In this document: piece after piece, positions 12,060 to 22,899 of the stretch
How positions within the stretch are numbered: position 1 is the stretch's first letter
Layout of the letters: each line of letters starts with the position of its first letter
Assembly (NCBI RefSeq): GCF_000004195.4
Contig: NC_030681.2
Location: 27,728,982-27,792,981 of the forward strand
Length of the DNA: 64,000 nucleotides
DNA from: Xenopus tropicalis
Taxonomy: Eukaryota; Chordata; Amphibia; Anura; Pipidae
Reading direction: 5' to 3'
Made by a program: the position numbers and the translations under genes
Notes under the pieces: model-generated
Databases searched by the model: none
What the model saw: only the letters and a program-made list of their open reading frames with translations
What the model was told of the DNA's origin: nothing

Positions 12060-12240
12060 TTTCTTAGCACTGTGGCCTGGATTTGTGGTGAGGCCACAAA
12101 GGCCCAGGCCTAGGGTGGCACAAATTTAGGGGTGGCATGCCGCCCCGCCACAACAAAATTTTTAAATTTGACTCCCATATGGACCTCTCCCGACTGCTCC
12201 GTATGGAAGTTTAAATGTTTGCGCACTACTCTTTTATTGG
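12060..12240. repeat. fragment of CTGGATTTGTGG family
   Basis: CCTGGATTTGTGGTGAGGCC and the GTGGCATGCCGCC / TATGGACC..CCGTATGG segments match, in reverse orientation, sequence at 610-860. It is an old dispersed repeat of unknown class. Confidence 0.5.
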
Positions 12241-12314
12241 GATTCGGAAATTCCTTTGTTTTAAGGAAGTGTTAGACTAGCCTTATTATTATTAACTTGT
12301 ATTTATAAAGTCTT

Positions 12315-12460
12315 GTATGTATGTATAACTTTATTTATAAAGCGCCACAAGGGTACGCAGCGCTGTACAATCTTACAAAATACGAAATTGCACACAGGGA
12401 GGACAAGTGATATAATAAATAAATACAATAAATATATATAAATGCACAGGGAAAAAGTGC
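12315..12460 (+). repeat. L2-like LINE tail fragment
   Basis: CTTTATTTATAAAGCGCCACAAGGG..ACGCAGCGCTGTACAATC is shared with 23052-23200. The wider copy there carries GTCCCTGCCCTGTAGAGCTTACAATCTA, which resembles L2/CORE-type tails in other vertebrates. Confidence 0.55.
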
Positions 12461-12947
12461 CATGTGGAAAGTCTTACAATGTTTTCAGGCCTGCGCTGGA
12501 TAGGCGTGTTGGACTATACCAGATACCGCTTGTCTTTTACACTCACTAGCAGGAGTGACAGAGAAAGTGCTGAGCAGCAGGGAATATCTGAGCAATGCCT
12601 TATTATTATTGCTACAATAAAACTGCTAACACTTTCTGAGCGCTAGCACCATCTAGAGGTCTGTCTTAATATGTAGTATCGTAGCATAAACATACAGAAC
12701 TCTAACAAATAACAGGGATAATAAAGTAAAAAGGGAGCAGGATAACCTTAAATAAATAAAAGGGATGTTTATTGCCCCCAGTCTGTTCAAGGGGTTCCTA
12801 CATTTTTTTGTATGACATTATCAACTCCAATCTTTTTCCACTTGTCTGCATCTAATTAGGGATTTATTAGATAAGACAGTATTTAAAAATAAATAAACAT
12901 GGTTTTGGCATATTTTCCCCCATCGCTTTGTATGAAAGATAATAACA

Positions 12948-13074
12948 TAGGAAAGCTGGTATTTTTTTTCCAAAAAAGTGGCAAAATCTTGCACCTGGTG
13001 CGGATTTATTCATTTTTGAGTTTGAACTCAAAAAGATTTTGTCACCTTTTTGGAAAAAAATACCAGCCTTCCTA
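12948..13074. repeat. imperfect inverted repeat
   Basis: TAGGAAAGCTGGTATTTTTT near 12948 pairs with AAAAAATACCAGCCTTCCTA ending at 13074, and CAAAATCTT pairs with AAGATTTTG. It is a MITE-like hairpin with a loop of about 40 nt. Confidence 0.65.
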
Positions 13075-13629
13075 TATTTTTTATAGAACATAGGACAATA
13101 TCGTGGAGGACAGTCATAGATATATACAGTACAGTTACTCAGCATTTTATTTACAAAGTAATGCTTTTACTCATCAGGGGTCAATAATCAGTTGTGTATA
13201 AAGATTCTGCTTAGAAGTGTCTTATCCAAAGTATGGGACCTCCAAGTGGAACCTAGGCAGGAACACATCTACCCCTAAGTCTGTACATTTGAGTCTATAC
13301 TTTACAGGTGGTGCACCCAGGACTGCTAATCCTTCTATTCTTCTTGTTGGAGCTTCAGGATGCTCACTAGCTACTCTTATCCTTACTTTTACTCCTGGAG
13401 CAAGCTATAAAACTCTCTCCTCACCTACTGAGCCCACCTCTGCCCAGGTACTGAGTACCATCCACCTCCTCCAACAGGTCAGATCCAAAGAGACCAAGTG
13501 CATATTGGCTTCACCTTTCACAGAATAGAACAGTGACATCTACTGACCAGTTCTAAACTGCCAGGAAAATACTTTAACCCAGATAGGAAAACATCTCCCC
13601 CTCCTAACTGTAAATTAGGACAACACTTA

Positions 13630-13767
13630 GGGGCATATATGTAAGCTAACATGATGCCCATAGCAACCAATCAGATGCTTGCTTTTGTTTTCTAACTTGT
13701 AGGTGACCGTTCCAATCTAATTGCTAATTGGTTTCTATGTTGGCTTACAGACTATAATATATGCCCT
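13630..13767. mobile_element. GGGGCATAT-ended MITE, copy 1
   Basis: The ends GGGGCATATATGTAAGC and its inverse near 13767 flank GCCCATAGCAACCAATCAGA. It is the same family as 19951-20118 and shares TTTGTTTTCTAACTTGTAGG. Confidence 0.7.
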
Positions 13768-15722
13768 GTACTTTTTAAAACCCTAGGTGACAGCCTAATT
13801 AAAGGGCAATTAAACCTTCAGACGTCATGCAAAGCTGCCTTCTACTCCATTGTTTCAAGACACAGAATTTGCAGTGCAGAAAGGGACAGAAAAATGCTGC
13901 TTTCATCTCATCTTATCGCATTGTAAAAGGCCCTTATTAAATTTGATAAAAGTTTTGTCAGCATATTCTGACCTGGACGCAGTGTCATGAGGTTATAGTT
14001 TGCTTTACTCTGTGCAGAGATACTGAAATGCCTATTAGATCCAATTACTGGGATTCTGCATAATTGCCTTATAAGCTGCTTGCTATATTACAGGCCTGGC
14101 TTTTATGTTCTGATTATAATGCTTTGTCCCATTTTATGAGACAGGTTCCTCTCTTTTTCTTCTGCCCAAATATCTAATAAGGGATTGTTTTATTCTGTTG
14201 TGCTTCATGCATCCTGATCAAAGAGCTGCTCGTGTGTAATTGCATACAGATGACGATGGGAGCGGGCCCAAATCATCCCCAAGTAAAAAAGACTTCACAA
14301 GTCAGTGTTATGTCTCTGTCTAACCAGATGTTAAACAAATCAAGTTAATGCCCTGAAATGAGCATGTTATTTACATTCATCATATCACAGATTACAAGTT
14401 TGTTTCTTCCTGGTGGCTTAAAATGGCTTTTCTAAGATATATTTGATGGCTCGTGCAAATTGAAGGCGGCGCAAGTACTCTCAATTGACAGCGGGTGGCA
14501 TTGAATGAAAATGTATATTGGCCCTGTTACAAGTTTTTATACTGTATAAGTAAAAATGAAGAATAAGTGAAAATAGAGAATACGAGTGAAATTATAAGCG
14601 AAATTGGAGAATATGTACACTGGCTATACCTTTCCATAGCCCAAGCAAATGTGATATAAAATATTGCATTAAGTCCTGTGTTATTCTGACTTATGCACAT
14701 ATACAAATAGGTAAATGGGAGCTTTAATATTATACAAAGGAAAGCATGGATTGATTTCTCAGGCTTTGTCTACAAAGCGGCTTTATAAATATAGTATATA
14801 TGGCTTTAGGCATTCATTATAAATAGGGTCTGTTAAAGGGATTTTACATATAATGGAGGACTGCTGTACATGAGAACTTTGCTTCTGGGCTTCTCAAGTG
14901 AACTTTATTAAAAGAGCCCATTCTTTAATGGAAATATTGAGAGATGAATGTATAAATATTTACCTACTGCTTTGTTTACTCTTGCTTCTATAACATTGTT
15001 ATTGGCTCAGCTTGCAGTTTTTAGATTTTTGGCCACCCTATATACTTCACTGTCTTATTGATCACTACCTTGCTTAGCCTCCCATAGCGCTGCTGGGTTG
15101 TGATTGCAATTTTGCATTCATTTTTGTTATCTAGATTTCAAGATATGAGCAAAGTTTGCACCGCTTATCTAAGATTGAAAAAACAGCACCTCCTGCTGGC
15201 CAGTTCTGCCAACTGGTTTGAAACAATTAACTTTTCTTTAGTAGACTTTGGGCGAAACCGGTCTGTAGTTGGGAATTTGATCAGCTATTATCTTGGCTTC
15301 TGCTTTAAAAACCCAGTGGGCGAGCTTTAGCCTATAGGATAAACCAATGTAAATGGGATTTTTTAGCTCTTTGGAATTAGTTCCCAGAATTCCTTGTGTT
15401 TATCTGCTCTTTTTCCAAAATGTTATCCCAACTGTCAGGCTTGTTGGTAGAACTGACCAGCAGGTGGCACTGTTGTTTTAATTTCATAATATTAGCAGTG
15501 TAAAACGTGAAAATAAATTGAAATCTAAAGAAAATTTGATTCAACTTAAAAAGTGCTTGGAAAAGTAGTCTGAGTTATTTTACATTAAATGTTACAGTTC
15601 CAACATGCTTAGAATTATATATTCCTTCGTTATGTAAAAAATCACTGCTGAGGCAACAAATATGGCAGCTTCTAGTGTCTAAATGCAAATACAAAGTCTG
15701 TGCACATAGCTAGCAAGATGGA

Positions 15723-15890
15723 ACCTCACCAGGGTTGGACTGGACCAGCGGGACACTGGGAAAAAAAACTGATCCCGACCCGATCCCTGCCTGTGCTCTC
15801 CCACTGTCCACATCCCCCCCCCCCCCCCCCGGGGCCACCATTGGGAAACACTATGATGGATAAGAACTTGTCTGTCCTATTCTAAATAAA
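15723..15890. repeat. GGTTGGACTGG repeat with 17-C run
   Basis: GGGTTGGACTGG..CGGGACACTGGGAAAAA resembles sequence at 59427 and 63155. It contains 17 C at 15814-15830, directly followed by four G. Confidence 0.5.
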
Positions 15891-16570
15891 CATCCCTCTT
15901 GTGTTCCCCAGGCACTAGTTAAGTTACATCTTAACTTTTACTCATGGTAACCCTTAACCATTACATATGCGAAAGTTCTATTTAACTGGCAATTGGAAAC
16001 ATACAGTAAAACAACTATAAACTCTGTTTTGGTTTCGAGATTTCCGGGCAATTCAGTAATATGGCCAACTGAGCCTCATTCATGTGGAGAGAAAGCATCT
16101 TTGTTTAAAGCTGAAATGAATATTTCTTTTTCCCCTAATGCTTTTGATTCCCGGCATCTGCACGTTAAGGTAACGAGTCTAACGAGAGGTATAAAGCCCA
16201 CAATCCAAATAAAATGAGATGGTTGCAGTAATCAATGCTGGAGACAGGGAGGGCAAGCCTTTAGGTTTTTGAAGTGGTGAATGTGAGAAACAGACATAGC
16301 TCAGCTATGAGACAGTGAAAGGGAAGGCAAGATGGAATGACTGTATTTTTATATTGGCCACAGAGAGAGAGAAGTAGAAAATGACTCCAAGGCTATTCAT
16401 TATAATTAAGAACAGTGATTCTGAGCTGCATTCTCAGCAACCATTGCTTCAGCTCCTTTGACATTGGAGAATCTCTGAAATGTGCCCTCTGGGTGGCCAC
16501 CAAGTCCTAAAGTTGAGAAACCCTGGTCTTGAGGGAACAATTAAGTGAAATAGAGGATAAAGTATTTGAT

Positions 16571-16901
16571 TAAGCTGGCCATACACGTGGCGATCTCACG
16601 ATGTTTCGTACGACATCGTCAGATCCGCCACACACCATTCAGGGCTGAATCGGCAGGTAAGGAGGTAGAAACAATAGGATTTCTACCTCCTTCTGCCGAT
16701 TCAGCTCTGAAGGGAGAATTTTGGTCAGGCGCCTTCTATGGCGCCCGATCAAAATTTTCTAACTTGGCCGATCGGCGAGCCGACCGATTTCAGCAGCTTC
16801 CTGCGATATCGGTCGGCTCGCTGACATGCCATACACGCACCGATTATCGTACGAAACGAGGTTTCGTACGATAATATCGGTGCGTGTATGGCCACCTTTA
16901 G
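16571..16901. mobile_element. GGTGGCCATACACG MITE, copy 1
   Basis: The left end is CTGGCCATACACG and the right end CGTGTATGGCCACCTTTAG. Internal hairpins include CGTACGAAACGAGGTTTCGTACG and AGGAGGTAGAAA..TTTCTACCTCCTT. It is nearly identical to 41592-41940, so the family was recently active or well conserved. The open frame across it is chance. Confidence 0.8.
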
Positions 16902-17419
16902 ACAAGGGATCTTGCAGAGGAGCTAGAATGTCTGTTAGGGACTAGACTGGGGGGCATGTATTCATGCTCAATTAACGTGGCCTTACACAGAGCAATATGT
17001 GCAGGCCTTTCAGCCAAATTGCATGAGTCTGTGTAGGATTCCCAAACAGGCTTACGTCATCTTGTAACTGCAGTCAGTCTGTCCAGGGTAAAAAGCCCAT
17101 TTGCCAATGCCACGTTATATGGCAAGGCAGCAGCTCACTCTGACATATATCTGTTATGATCCTGCGGCTGAGCATAGGGATTGGTTCAATTCTACTATTC
17201 ACATGTATGGCCCAATTACATGCAGTAGGGAATGAGCAATCACAGGGGCTATATCACATAGACTGCTTGTAATTACAAGAATATTCAGATGTCAGCTGGG
17301 AAAAAGCTTTGGTTCTTTTTTCTATTTTTTGTGTGTGTGTATGCGTGTATGTATTTACCATCATTTAATGTGCTTTGTTCAGAAAATCAATTTATGTCCT
17401 TTTCCTTCTGAATTTTCAG

Positions 17420-17525
17420 ATATGCAGAATCTGGAAAAGCAATTACGAGACGCAGTGGTAAATGGGCAGCCACGGACACACAGGGCATGGAAAAAAATCC
17501 TCATCCTTGTTGAAGGCATTTACAG
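17420..17525 (+). CDS. sptlc3: sptlc3 exon B
   Basis: The acceptor AATTTTCAG ends at 17419 and the donor GTAAAT starts at 17526. After completing split Asn32, the 34 whole codons read [17 protein letters not shown], then [17 protein letters not shown], and the exon ends with AG of split Ser67. The ILVEGIYS segment is a core strand leading to the cofactor site. RAWKK resembles SPTLC3, where SPTLC2 has RPWKK. The open frame upstream of the acceptor is intronic pyrimidine-rich sequence. Confidence 0.95.
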
Positions 17526-17925
17526 GTAAATCCAAGCATTTTTTTGTATTCTGCTTCCTATATTTTATTGGCCAGAGTAAGTTGTTTCTATTAATTTAAT
17601 CTGTGGATGTAAGAAATGATTGTAAGCTCTTTACCTCTTGTTTTGTATGTTTTCTTGTATGTTTTATGTATACATCTATTTATTGTACATTGCTGTGGAA
17701 TATGTTGGCTTTTTATACATACGTGTTAATAATAATAATAGTAATATTAATAGGGAAACCCCCAGTTCACTGAATAGAACATTCAGGCAAGGTTGTGACA
17801 CTTCCTTCAATAGCGCTGAGCCTGTGGCTTTGTGACGTTGTTCCATTAGAGGAAGAATACAGCAGATCAAAGGGCTGATTTGAAATAACACCAACTGCTT
17901 TTTTCTTGAACCTTAAAGGTGGCCA

Positions 17926-18165
17926 TTAATGATGAGTGAATCTGTCATCTTTTTTCTCACTTCTACCGTGTAATTTTTTCTACGTGGCAATTTTTTACGA
18001 GCGGGACTTTTTTTTTATGCATGACTTTTTTCTCACTGCAAATACATTAAAGTCAATAGGCGTTTTTTTAACGCAAATTTTTGCTGCAGTTTTACGGAAA
18101 GAGTCGCTGGTGTCGTAATGCAGAAATTTGTTGCAAAACAAAAAAATTCACTCATCACTAGTGAC
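17926..18165. mobile_element. GATGAGTGAA-ended MITE
   Basis: GATGAGTGAATC at the left and TTCACTCATC at the right are inverted. The interior has AAAGTCAATAGGCG, which recurs in diverged form at 36550-36600. A similar end, TTACTCATCACTAG, sits at 63570. Confidence 0.6.
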
Positions 18166-18399
18166 CATACACTCACCAATATTATCGTACAAAACAATAT
18201 TCAGGCAATTGATATCTGCAAAAGCCTTGGATGACCGTTGCCTCGCCAGTCAGACAGGATGGAAATTTTTTTATCCATGCCTGAACCGTTAATATTAATT
18301 TGTCAGATAGGGGTAACATTCTTATGTTTCTACCTGCATATTTGATGACTCAGCTCTTAACGTTAGTAGAGAAAACAAATGATTAATGGTCAGTGGAAA

Positions 18400-18680
18400 G
18401 ATGCCAAAAGGGGCTGATTTTCTGCCTGCAGATAAATGCAGTCTGGGCATCAGCCCCTATGTTGGCATCAGCCTTTAGCTGTGCACCTTGAGCCATTGCG
18501 TTGGCCCTAGCATGGACACAAAGAACGGATTTTGCCTCTGAAACATGCAAGTATCCATTATAAAAGCCGAAATCTGCTTAGTGTGGCTGCACCTGGGCCA
18601 ATGCAATGGCTCCGTGTCCAGACATGGGGAAAAACTGATGCCAGCGAGGCAGGCCGACAATCAGCCCCTTCTAGCATTAG
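18400..18680. repeat. imperfect palindromic repeat
   Basis: AGGGGCTGATTTTCTGCCTG near the left pairs with GGCAGGCCGACAATCAGCCCCTT at the right. GAGCCATTGCGTTGGCCC pairs with GGGCCAATGCAATGGCTC. Overall it is a MITE-like foldback. Confidence 0.6.
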
Positions 18681-19255
18681 CCTAAACTGTCAAAAGCTTT
18701 TGTCGTAATTGTATTTTGCTCATGCAGAATCAATAAAGTTGCCTTGACATAACAAAATTCTTAAGAGTGAGATTATATCACTGTTTGGAGTCCAGGACAG
18801 GTCACTCTTTTTATTTTTGTTACTCCTTGTTTTAATGCATGCTGGTTATCGGCCTTGGTTATGGAGTGTTATCTGCTGCAGACACAAAGCACAGAGCGGC
18901 TTTTATCTAAACACCTGCCATTTATTGCTGGAACAGCCTTACCCCTGACCTGCTGATGCCGAGCAGTCCGGACATCTCCTCTTTCTTTCTAATCTGATTA
19001 AACACTAAATAAACAGAAATTGGCACAACAGAGAGGAACTTAAAGTTTTCAAGTTCTTTGATCAAAAAGAGTGAGGGGACCACCAACATGTTAATGTCAA
19101 TTCCCTGTCTGGTGTGTGGGACACAGAAACCAGCGCAGCTGCACCGAACTTCCTAAAGCAGCAGCAGCGCTGGCGTCTGACGCTATCGACATTCCTGGGT
19201 TGCTTTTATTTTATATATATATTATATATATAAGAAATTGATTCACAGTAATATG

Positions 19256-19715
19256 AAGGGTAGTTCACCTTAAGTTTAAGTATTTTATAGAAAGCCCTTT
19301 TCTCAGCTTTTTTATTAGTATTTATTTCACTTATAGTTTTGTTCACCGTTGTATTAACTTTTAGTAAGAAAATTTGCAGTTGGTTTATTTTCATTATTTT
19401 TAGTTATTTAGCTTCTTGTTCAACATCTCTTCAGTTTGTAATTTTTTTTAGCAGCTATCTGGTTGCTAGGGTCTTGTTTACCTTAGCAACGAGGCAGAAG
19501 TTTGAATGAAAGACAGGAATTTAAATAGGAGTGGGACTGAATAGAATGATAAGGACTAAAATGTAAGAAAACTAAAATTGTAAGCTCACAGAGCAATAGA
19601 TTTTTAGCTGTCGGGGTTAGAGGAAGGCAAATAATTTAAAAACTTATAAAAACTAAGTAATGAAGACCAGTTGCAAAGTTGCTAGGAATAAGACATTCTA
19701 TGACATATTAATTAT
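19256..19715. mobile_element. GGTTCACCTTTAA-type TTAA element
   Basis: GGGTAGTTCACCTTAA at the left and a GGTTGCTAGGG core (19460) match elements at 44094 and 57824. A second partial copy (CCTAGCAACCAAATAGCTCC) follows at 19786-19930. The ends are worn. Confidence 0.65.
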
Positions 19716-19950
19716 ATTCATTATATTTATTTGTATTTATTACTCCACTTCAGGCTCTCTTATCCCACTCTATATTAGTCTGCCTTTATAACCACTGCCT
19801 GGATACTAGGATAAATTGAACCCTAGCAACCAAATAGCTCCTGAAATTCCAAACTAGAGAGCTGCTGAACAAAACTATAACTAATTCAAAAATTGCAAAA
19901 ACCCCAAAATACAGACAAATTGCAAATTTTTCTGTCTGCATCATAATAAA

Positions 19951-20118
19951 GGCGTATTTATTATAGTGTGTAAGCCAACGTCCATGCCCATAGCAACCAA
20001 TCAGATCTTTGCTTTTGTTTTCTAACTTGTAGGTGACCATTCAAATCTAATAGCTGCTTGGTTGCAATGGGCAACATCGCCGGTGATGTTGGCTTACACA
20101 CTATAATAAATATGCCCC
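19951..20118. mobile_element. GGGGCATAT-ended MITE, copy 2
   Basis: Terminal inverted repeats of about 29 bp include TATTATAGTGTGTAAGCCAA at the left and its inverse at the right. The core includes CCATAGCAACCAATCAGATC. It is the better-preserved sister of 13630-13767. Confidence 0.8.
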
Positions 20119-21399
20119 TAAGAGTTAATTTAAAGGAGAACTGCCCCTTTAAGTTGTGTGTGTTTTAAGGCCAAAATATCTGGTAAAAGAGTGTTATTTA
20201 GATGTTGTAGTGCCAAACCATTGGACACAGAATGGGACAAGTGATCTCCAGTCATGGAAGCCTATGTACAAAAAGGTATCCTGATTCCTGTTTTAGTTGA
20301 GGGTCTTTCTGAAATTGCTACTCACTCTGTAGTAACGCAAGTAAAGAACCAGGGGCCAAGATAGCTATATACACATGGGCATCTTGAGGGCCATTTGGGC
20401 TACGGGCTTTCTCTTCTTATGTATGGGGTATGCAACATGTCTTAATGGGGAATATACAAGTTCTCAAACAATTATGAAAGACAGTGTACACTTGGGCATC
20501 TATTTGGATTATGGCAACTATTTCTGAGTGTACCCTTGTTAATCTAATGGGGAAACCTACAGCAGCCACAGTGTAGGTGGGGGGTCAGCAGCTGACAGAC
20601 TTGAATAGTACAACCAATACTAGTAGCAGAATGGGGCAACTTCCGTAAGGAGCTATTTGGATAAGCATTCCAAAGGTGGAGGTTAGGCTTTTGTGCATAT
20701 ATAACTGCCACACAGGGTGTTTACTGGCAACATGCAGAGTGGCAAGCCAATGCTAAAATTAAAGAATACAACACTGGTTTTATTATTATGAGGTTTGAAT
20801 TTCAGAGGCTTACATTAATGGTAAAAATTGCTTAAACACTTCTTTCAGTGCAGGGGCACATATGGCGCTTTGCCACCCATGAGAAATCATACTCCCTGCA
20901 GGCAGCAAAGCACCTGAAAATATTCCTTCTGTGCCCCGTACAAAGTCCAAACACATTAGTCCAAAACACATGAACCATGTAACTGCACAAAAATATCCAC
21001 TTTTGCATTTTCACGAGATTATTGGCAAGATATCTATTGGGGAAACAGTTGGGGAAAGTTGGAAGGGGCCAAATCAGCAGCTCAAATCTGCCCATTTATA
21101 TTGATCTTTACCCTTTAAAATGCTATTATGCAAAGTGTTTTTAAGGAAACATCTGATTTAACCATATACATATATTATAAAGGGGCAGTATGTCCCCTTT
21201 TGCAACATTAGTCCAATGAACATGACTTGCAGTGAACATTTTTAAGTTTTTGGCTATTGTTTTACCTTGAAAATATTAAGAGTTTTTCTTTCTTTTTTTT
21301 TTTGCACTGAACAGGGCAAAATGTGTAATTGAGATTTACATTGCATTCTACGTCCTGATTGCTAAAAACGCAATCAAAAAAATCTGCAGCCCACTGAGA

Positions 21400-21760
21400 G
21401 GCTTTGTATAATGAGCTGCTTTTTGTCCCACAGGCTAACAGGCTGCAGCTGGGGGAAAGGAGGGGGTTTGTTTATACAGAGGGATTATCGCATGAGTCGG
21501 GAAATAGATTATGACTTGGGCAATGTGACATGAATGTTTAGCACAAACCTTACTTAGTGGACAAGTGTTACAAAAGGGGTTATACTGCCCTGTTCACTGT
21601 GGTTACAGTAGAGTAGTTTGTCCCCTTTTATAACACAAGCTTTATGAATAGGGTTTGTGCTAAATGCTTCTGTATAATGAGCTGCTTGCCCCTTATCTCA
21701 AAGTCTGACTAATGCTGCAGCTTTTGGAAGGGAGGGGTTTATTTATACAGAGCTATTGTC
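21400..21760. repeat. diverged local direct duplication
   Basis: TGTATAATGAGCTGCTT..GTTTATACAGAG occurs at about 21404-21483 and again at about 21670-21750. Between them, TTTAGCACAAACC (21537) and GGTTTGTGCTAAA (21652) form an inverted pair. Confidence 0.6.
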
Positions 21761-22679
21761 CATTTAGGCACATGATCCTGTTTACAGGGATTGTAAATGG
21801 CAGGTACCACATTGGAAAACAAATGTTGTGCCTCATAATAGTAAATATTGGAAAATTTGGATTTTTTAAATTAATTGTCAGAACACAAGTCCTATTTATG
21901 GTGCTCATGTTGAGCAAAAGAAAAGTGTATATATTCTAATAAAGAACAGAGTTACTGTACATGGTGAATTTGAAAGGGTATCACAGATGAACGCCGATAT
22001 GCAGACAGGGAAAAATAATAACTGATATCCTCAAACTTTTTTTATGGTGTAATGGGAATGCTTAGAGGGTAACCACTGTTTTCATTTTTAACAGCCAACC
22101 ACTTGATGGGAGTATAGTTGGTGAATTTATGTATTTGTGGCACAGATAAATACATTCAATATAATGGATTATTCTGAGCAGGTCAAGGGATCCCTACTGC
22201 AACACTGTCCATTATAATGATATTTTTTAAGCTAAAAAAGTACGGAAATTCAATAAAAAGAAAAATACTAACTAACCATGACGGGAGCTGGTTAGAGGCT
22301 GTCATTAACAGGAAACACTACAATGTTACCAATTTGTTACTAATCAGTATATATCATTCAAAAATAATTCTCAAAAAGCAAGACTTTTGGGGGGGATTAG
22401 TTGACCAACCCTGCTCTTGCACAGTTTGTTTTCTTTTTCTGTGAGCAGTCAGGGAGCATATAATGTGAATGATGATGGGCTGCGCTTTGATCTGTCAGTG
22501 CAGTAAGAACTTGGTTTGTTCTGTCTTGTCTGGTTCTTTTTAAAACCTTTTTAGTTCTAATTCATTCCACATTGAAGCCATTTTTCTCAGATGATAAATA
22601 CTTTTGATGATAAATATTTCAAGTGCCTTATCGAGAAAGTTTTACAGGCTCGCTGTCTTTTTTTTCCCCTCTACTTTAG

Positions 22680-22899
22680 TATGGAAGGTTCCATTGCCCG
22701 GCTTCCAGAGATCGTAGCTTTAAAAAAGAAATACAAGGCGTACTTGTACTTGGATGAAGCACACAGTATTGGGGCCGTGGGAGCAACAGGTCGAGGAGTG
22801 GTCGAATATTTTGGGATGGACCCAACAGATATTGATGTGTTGATGGGCACATTCACCAAAAGCTTTGGAGCAGCTGGAGGATATATTGCTGGTAGAAAG
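22680..22899 (+). CDS. sptlc3: sptlc3 exon C (cofactor site)
   Basis: This is the largest exon in the window: one base completing Ser67, then 73 codons ending AAG before GTAACA. It encodes [33 protein letters not shown] and [20 protein letters not shown]. From the alpha-oxoamine synthase family, Asp92 of DEAHS pairs with the pyridine nitrogen of PLP, His95 contacts the cofactor, and Lys127 of TFTKS forms the internal aldimine. All three are present, so the catalytic subunit looks functional. GAVG, DVLMG and YIAGRK match SPTLC3; SPTLC2 has GALG, DVMMG and YIGGKK. Confidence 0.96.

Larger units (their letters stand above)
1725..17419 (+). other. sptlc3 intron A-B (15.7 kb)
   Basis: This intron has a GTGAGT donor and a TTTTCAG acceptor. 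It is packed with repeats: a nested hAT/T2 element near the donor, a second T2 MITE at 5481-5923, the 55-bp minisatellite at 8696, the MITE with a 112-bp tandem array at 10149, and several smaller palindromic elements. Stretches I could not assign, such as 3140-4300, 5930-7290, 7870-8690, 13770-15720 and 16910-17400, show no conserved-looking coding or RNA gene. Confidence 0.85.
17526..22679 (+). other. sptlc3 intron B-C (5.2 kb)
   Basis: The donor is GTAAAT and the acceptor ACTTTAG. It contains a GATGAGTGAA-ended MITE (17926-18165), an inverted-repeat block (18400-18680), a TTAA-type element (19256-19715), a second MITE with long terminal repeats (19951-20118), and a diverged local duplication (21400-21760). 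No exon-like sequence was seen in 20120-21400 or 21760-22590. Confidence 0.85.

Noticed and set aside
22591..22679. ATG upstream of exon C in frame with it
   Set aside because: Codons before 22680 are intronic; exon B joins exon C in the right phase at the TTTAG acceptor.
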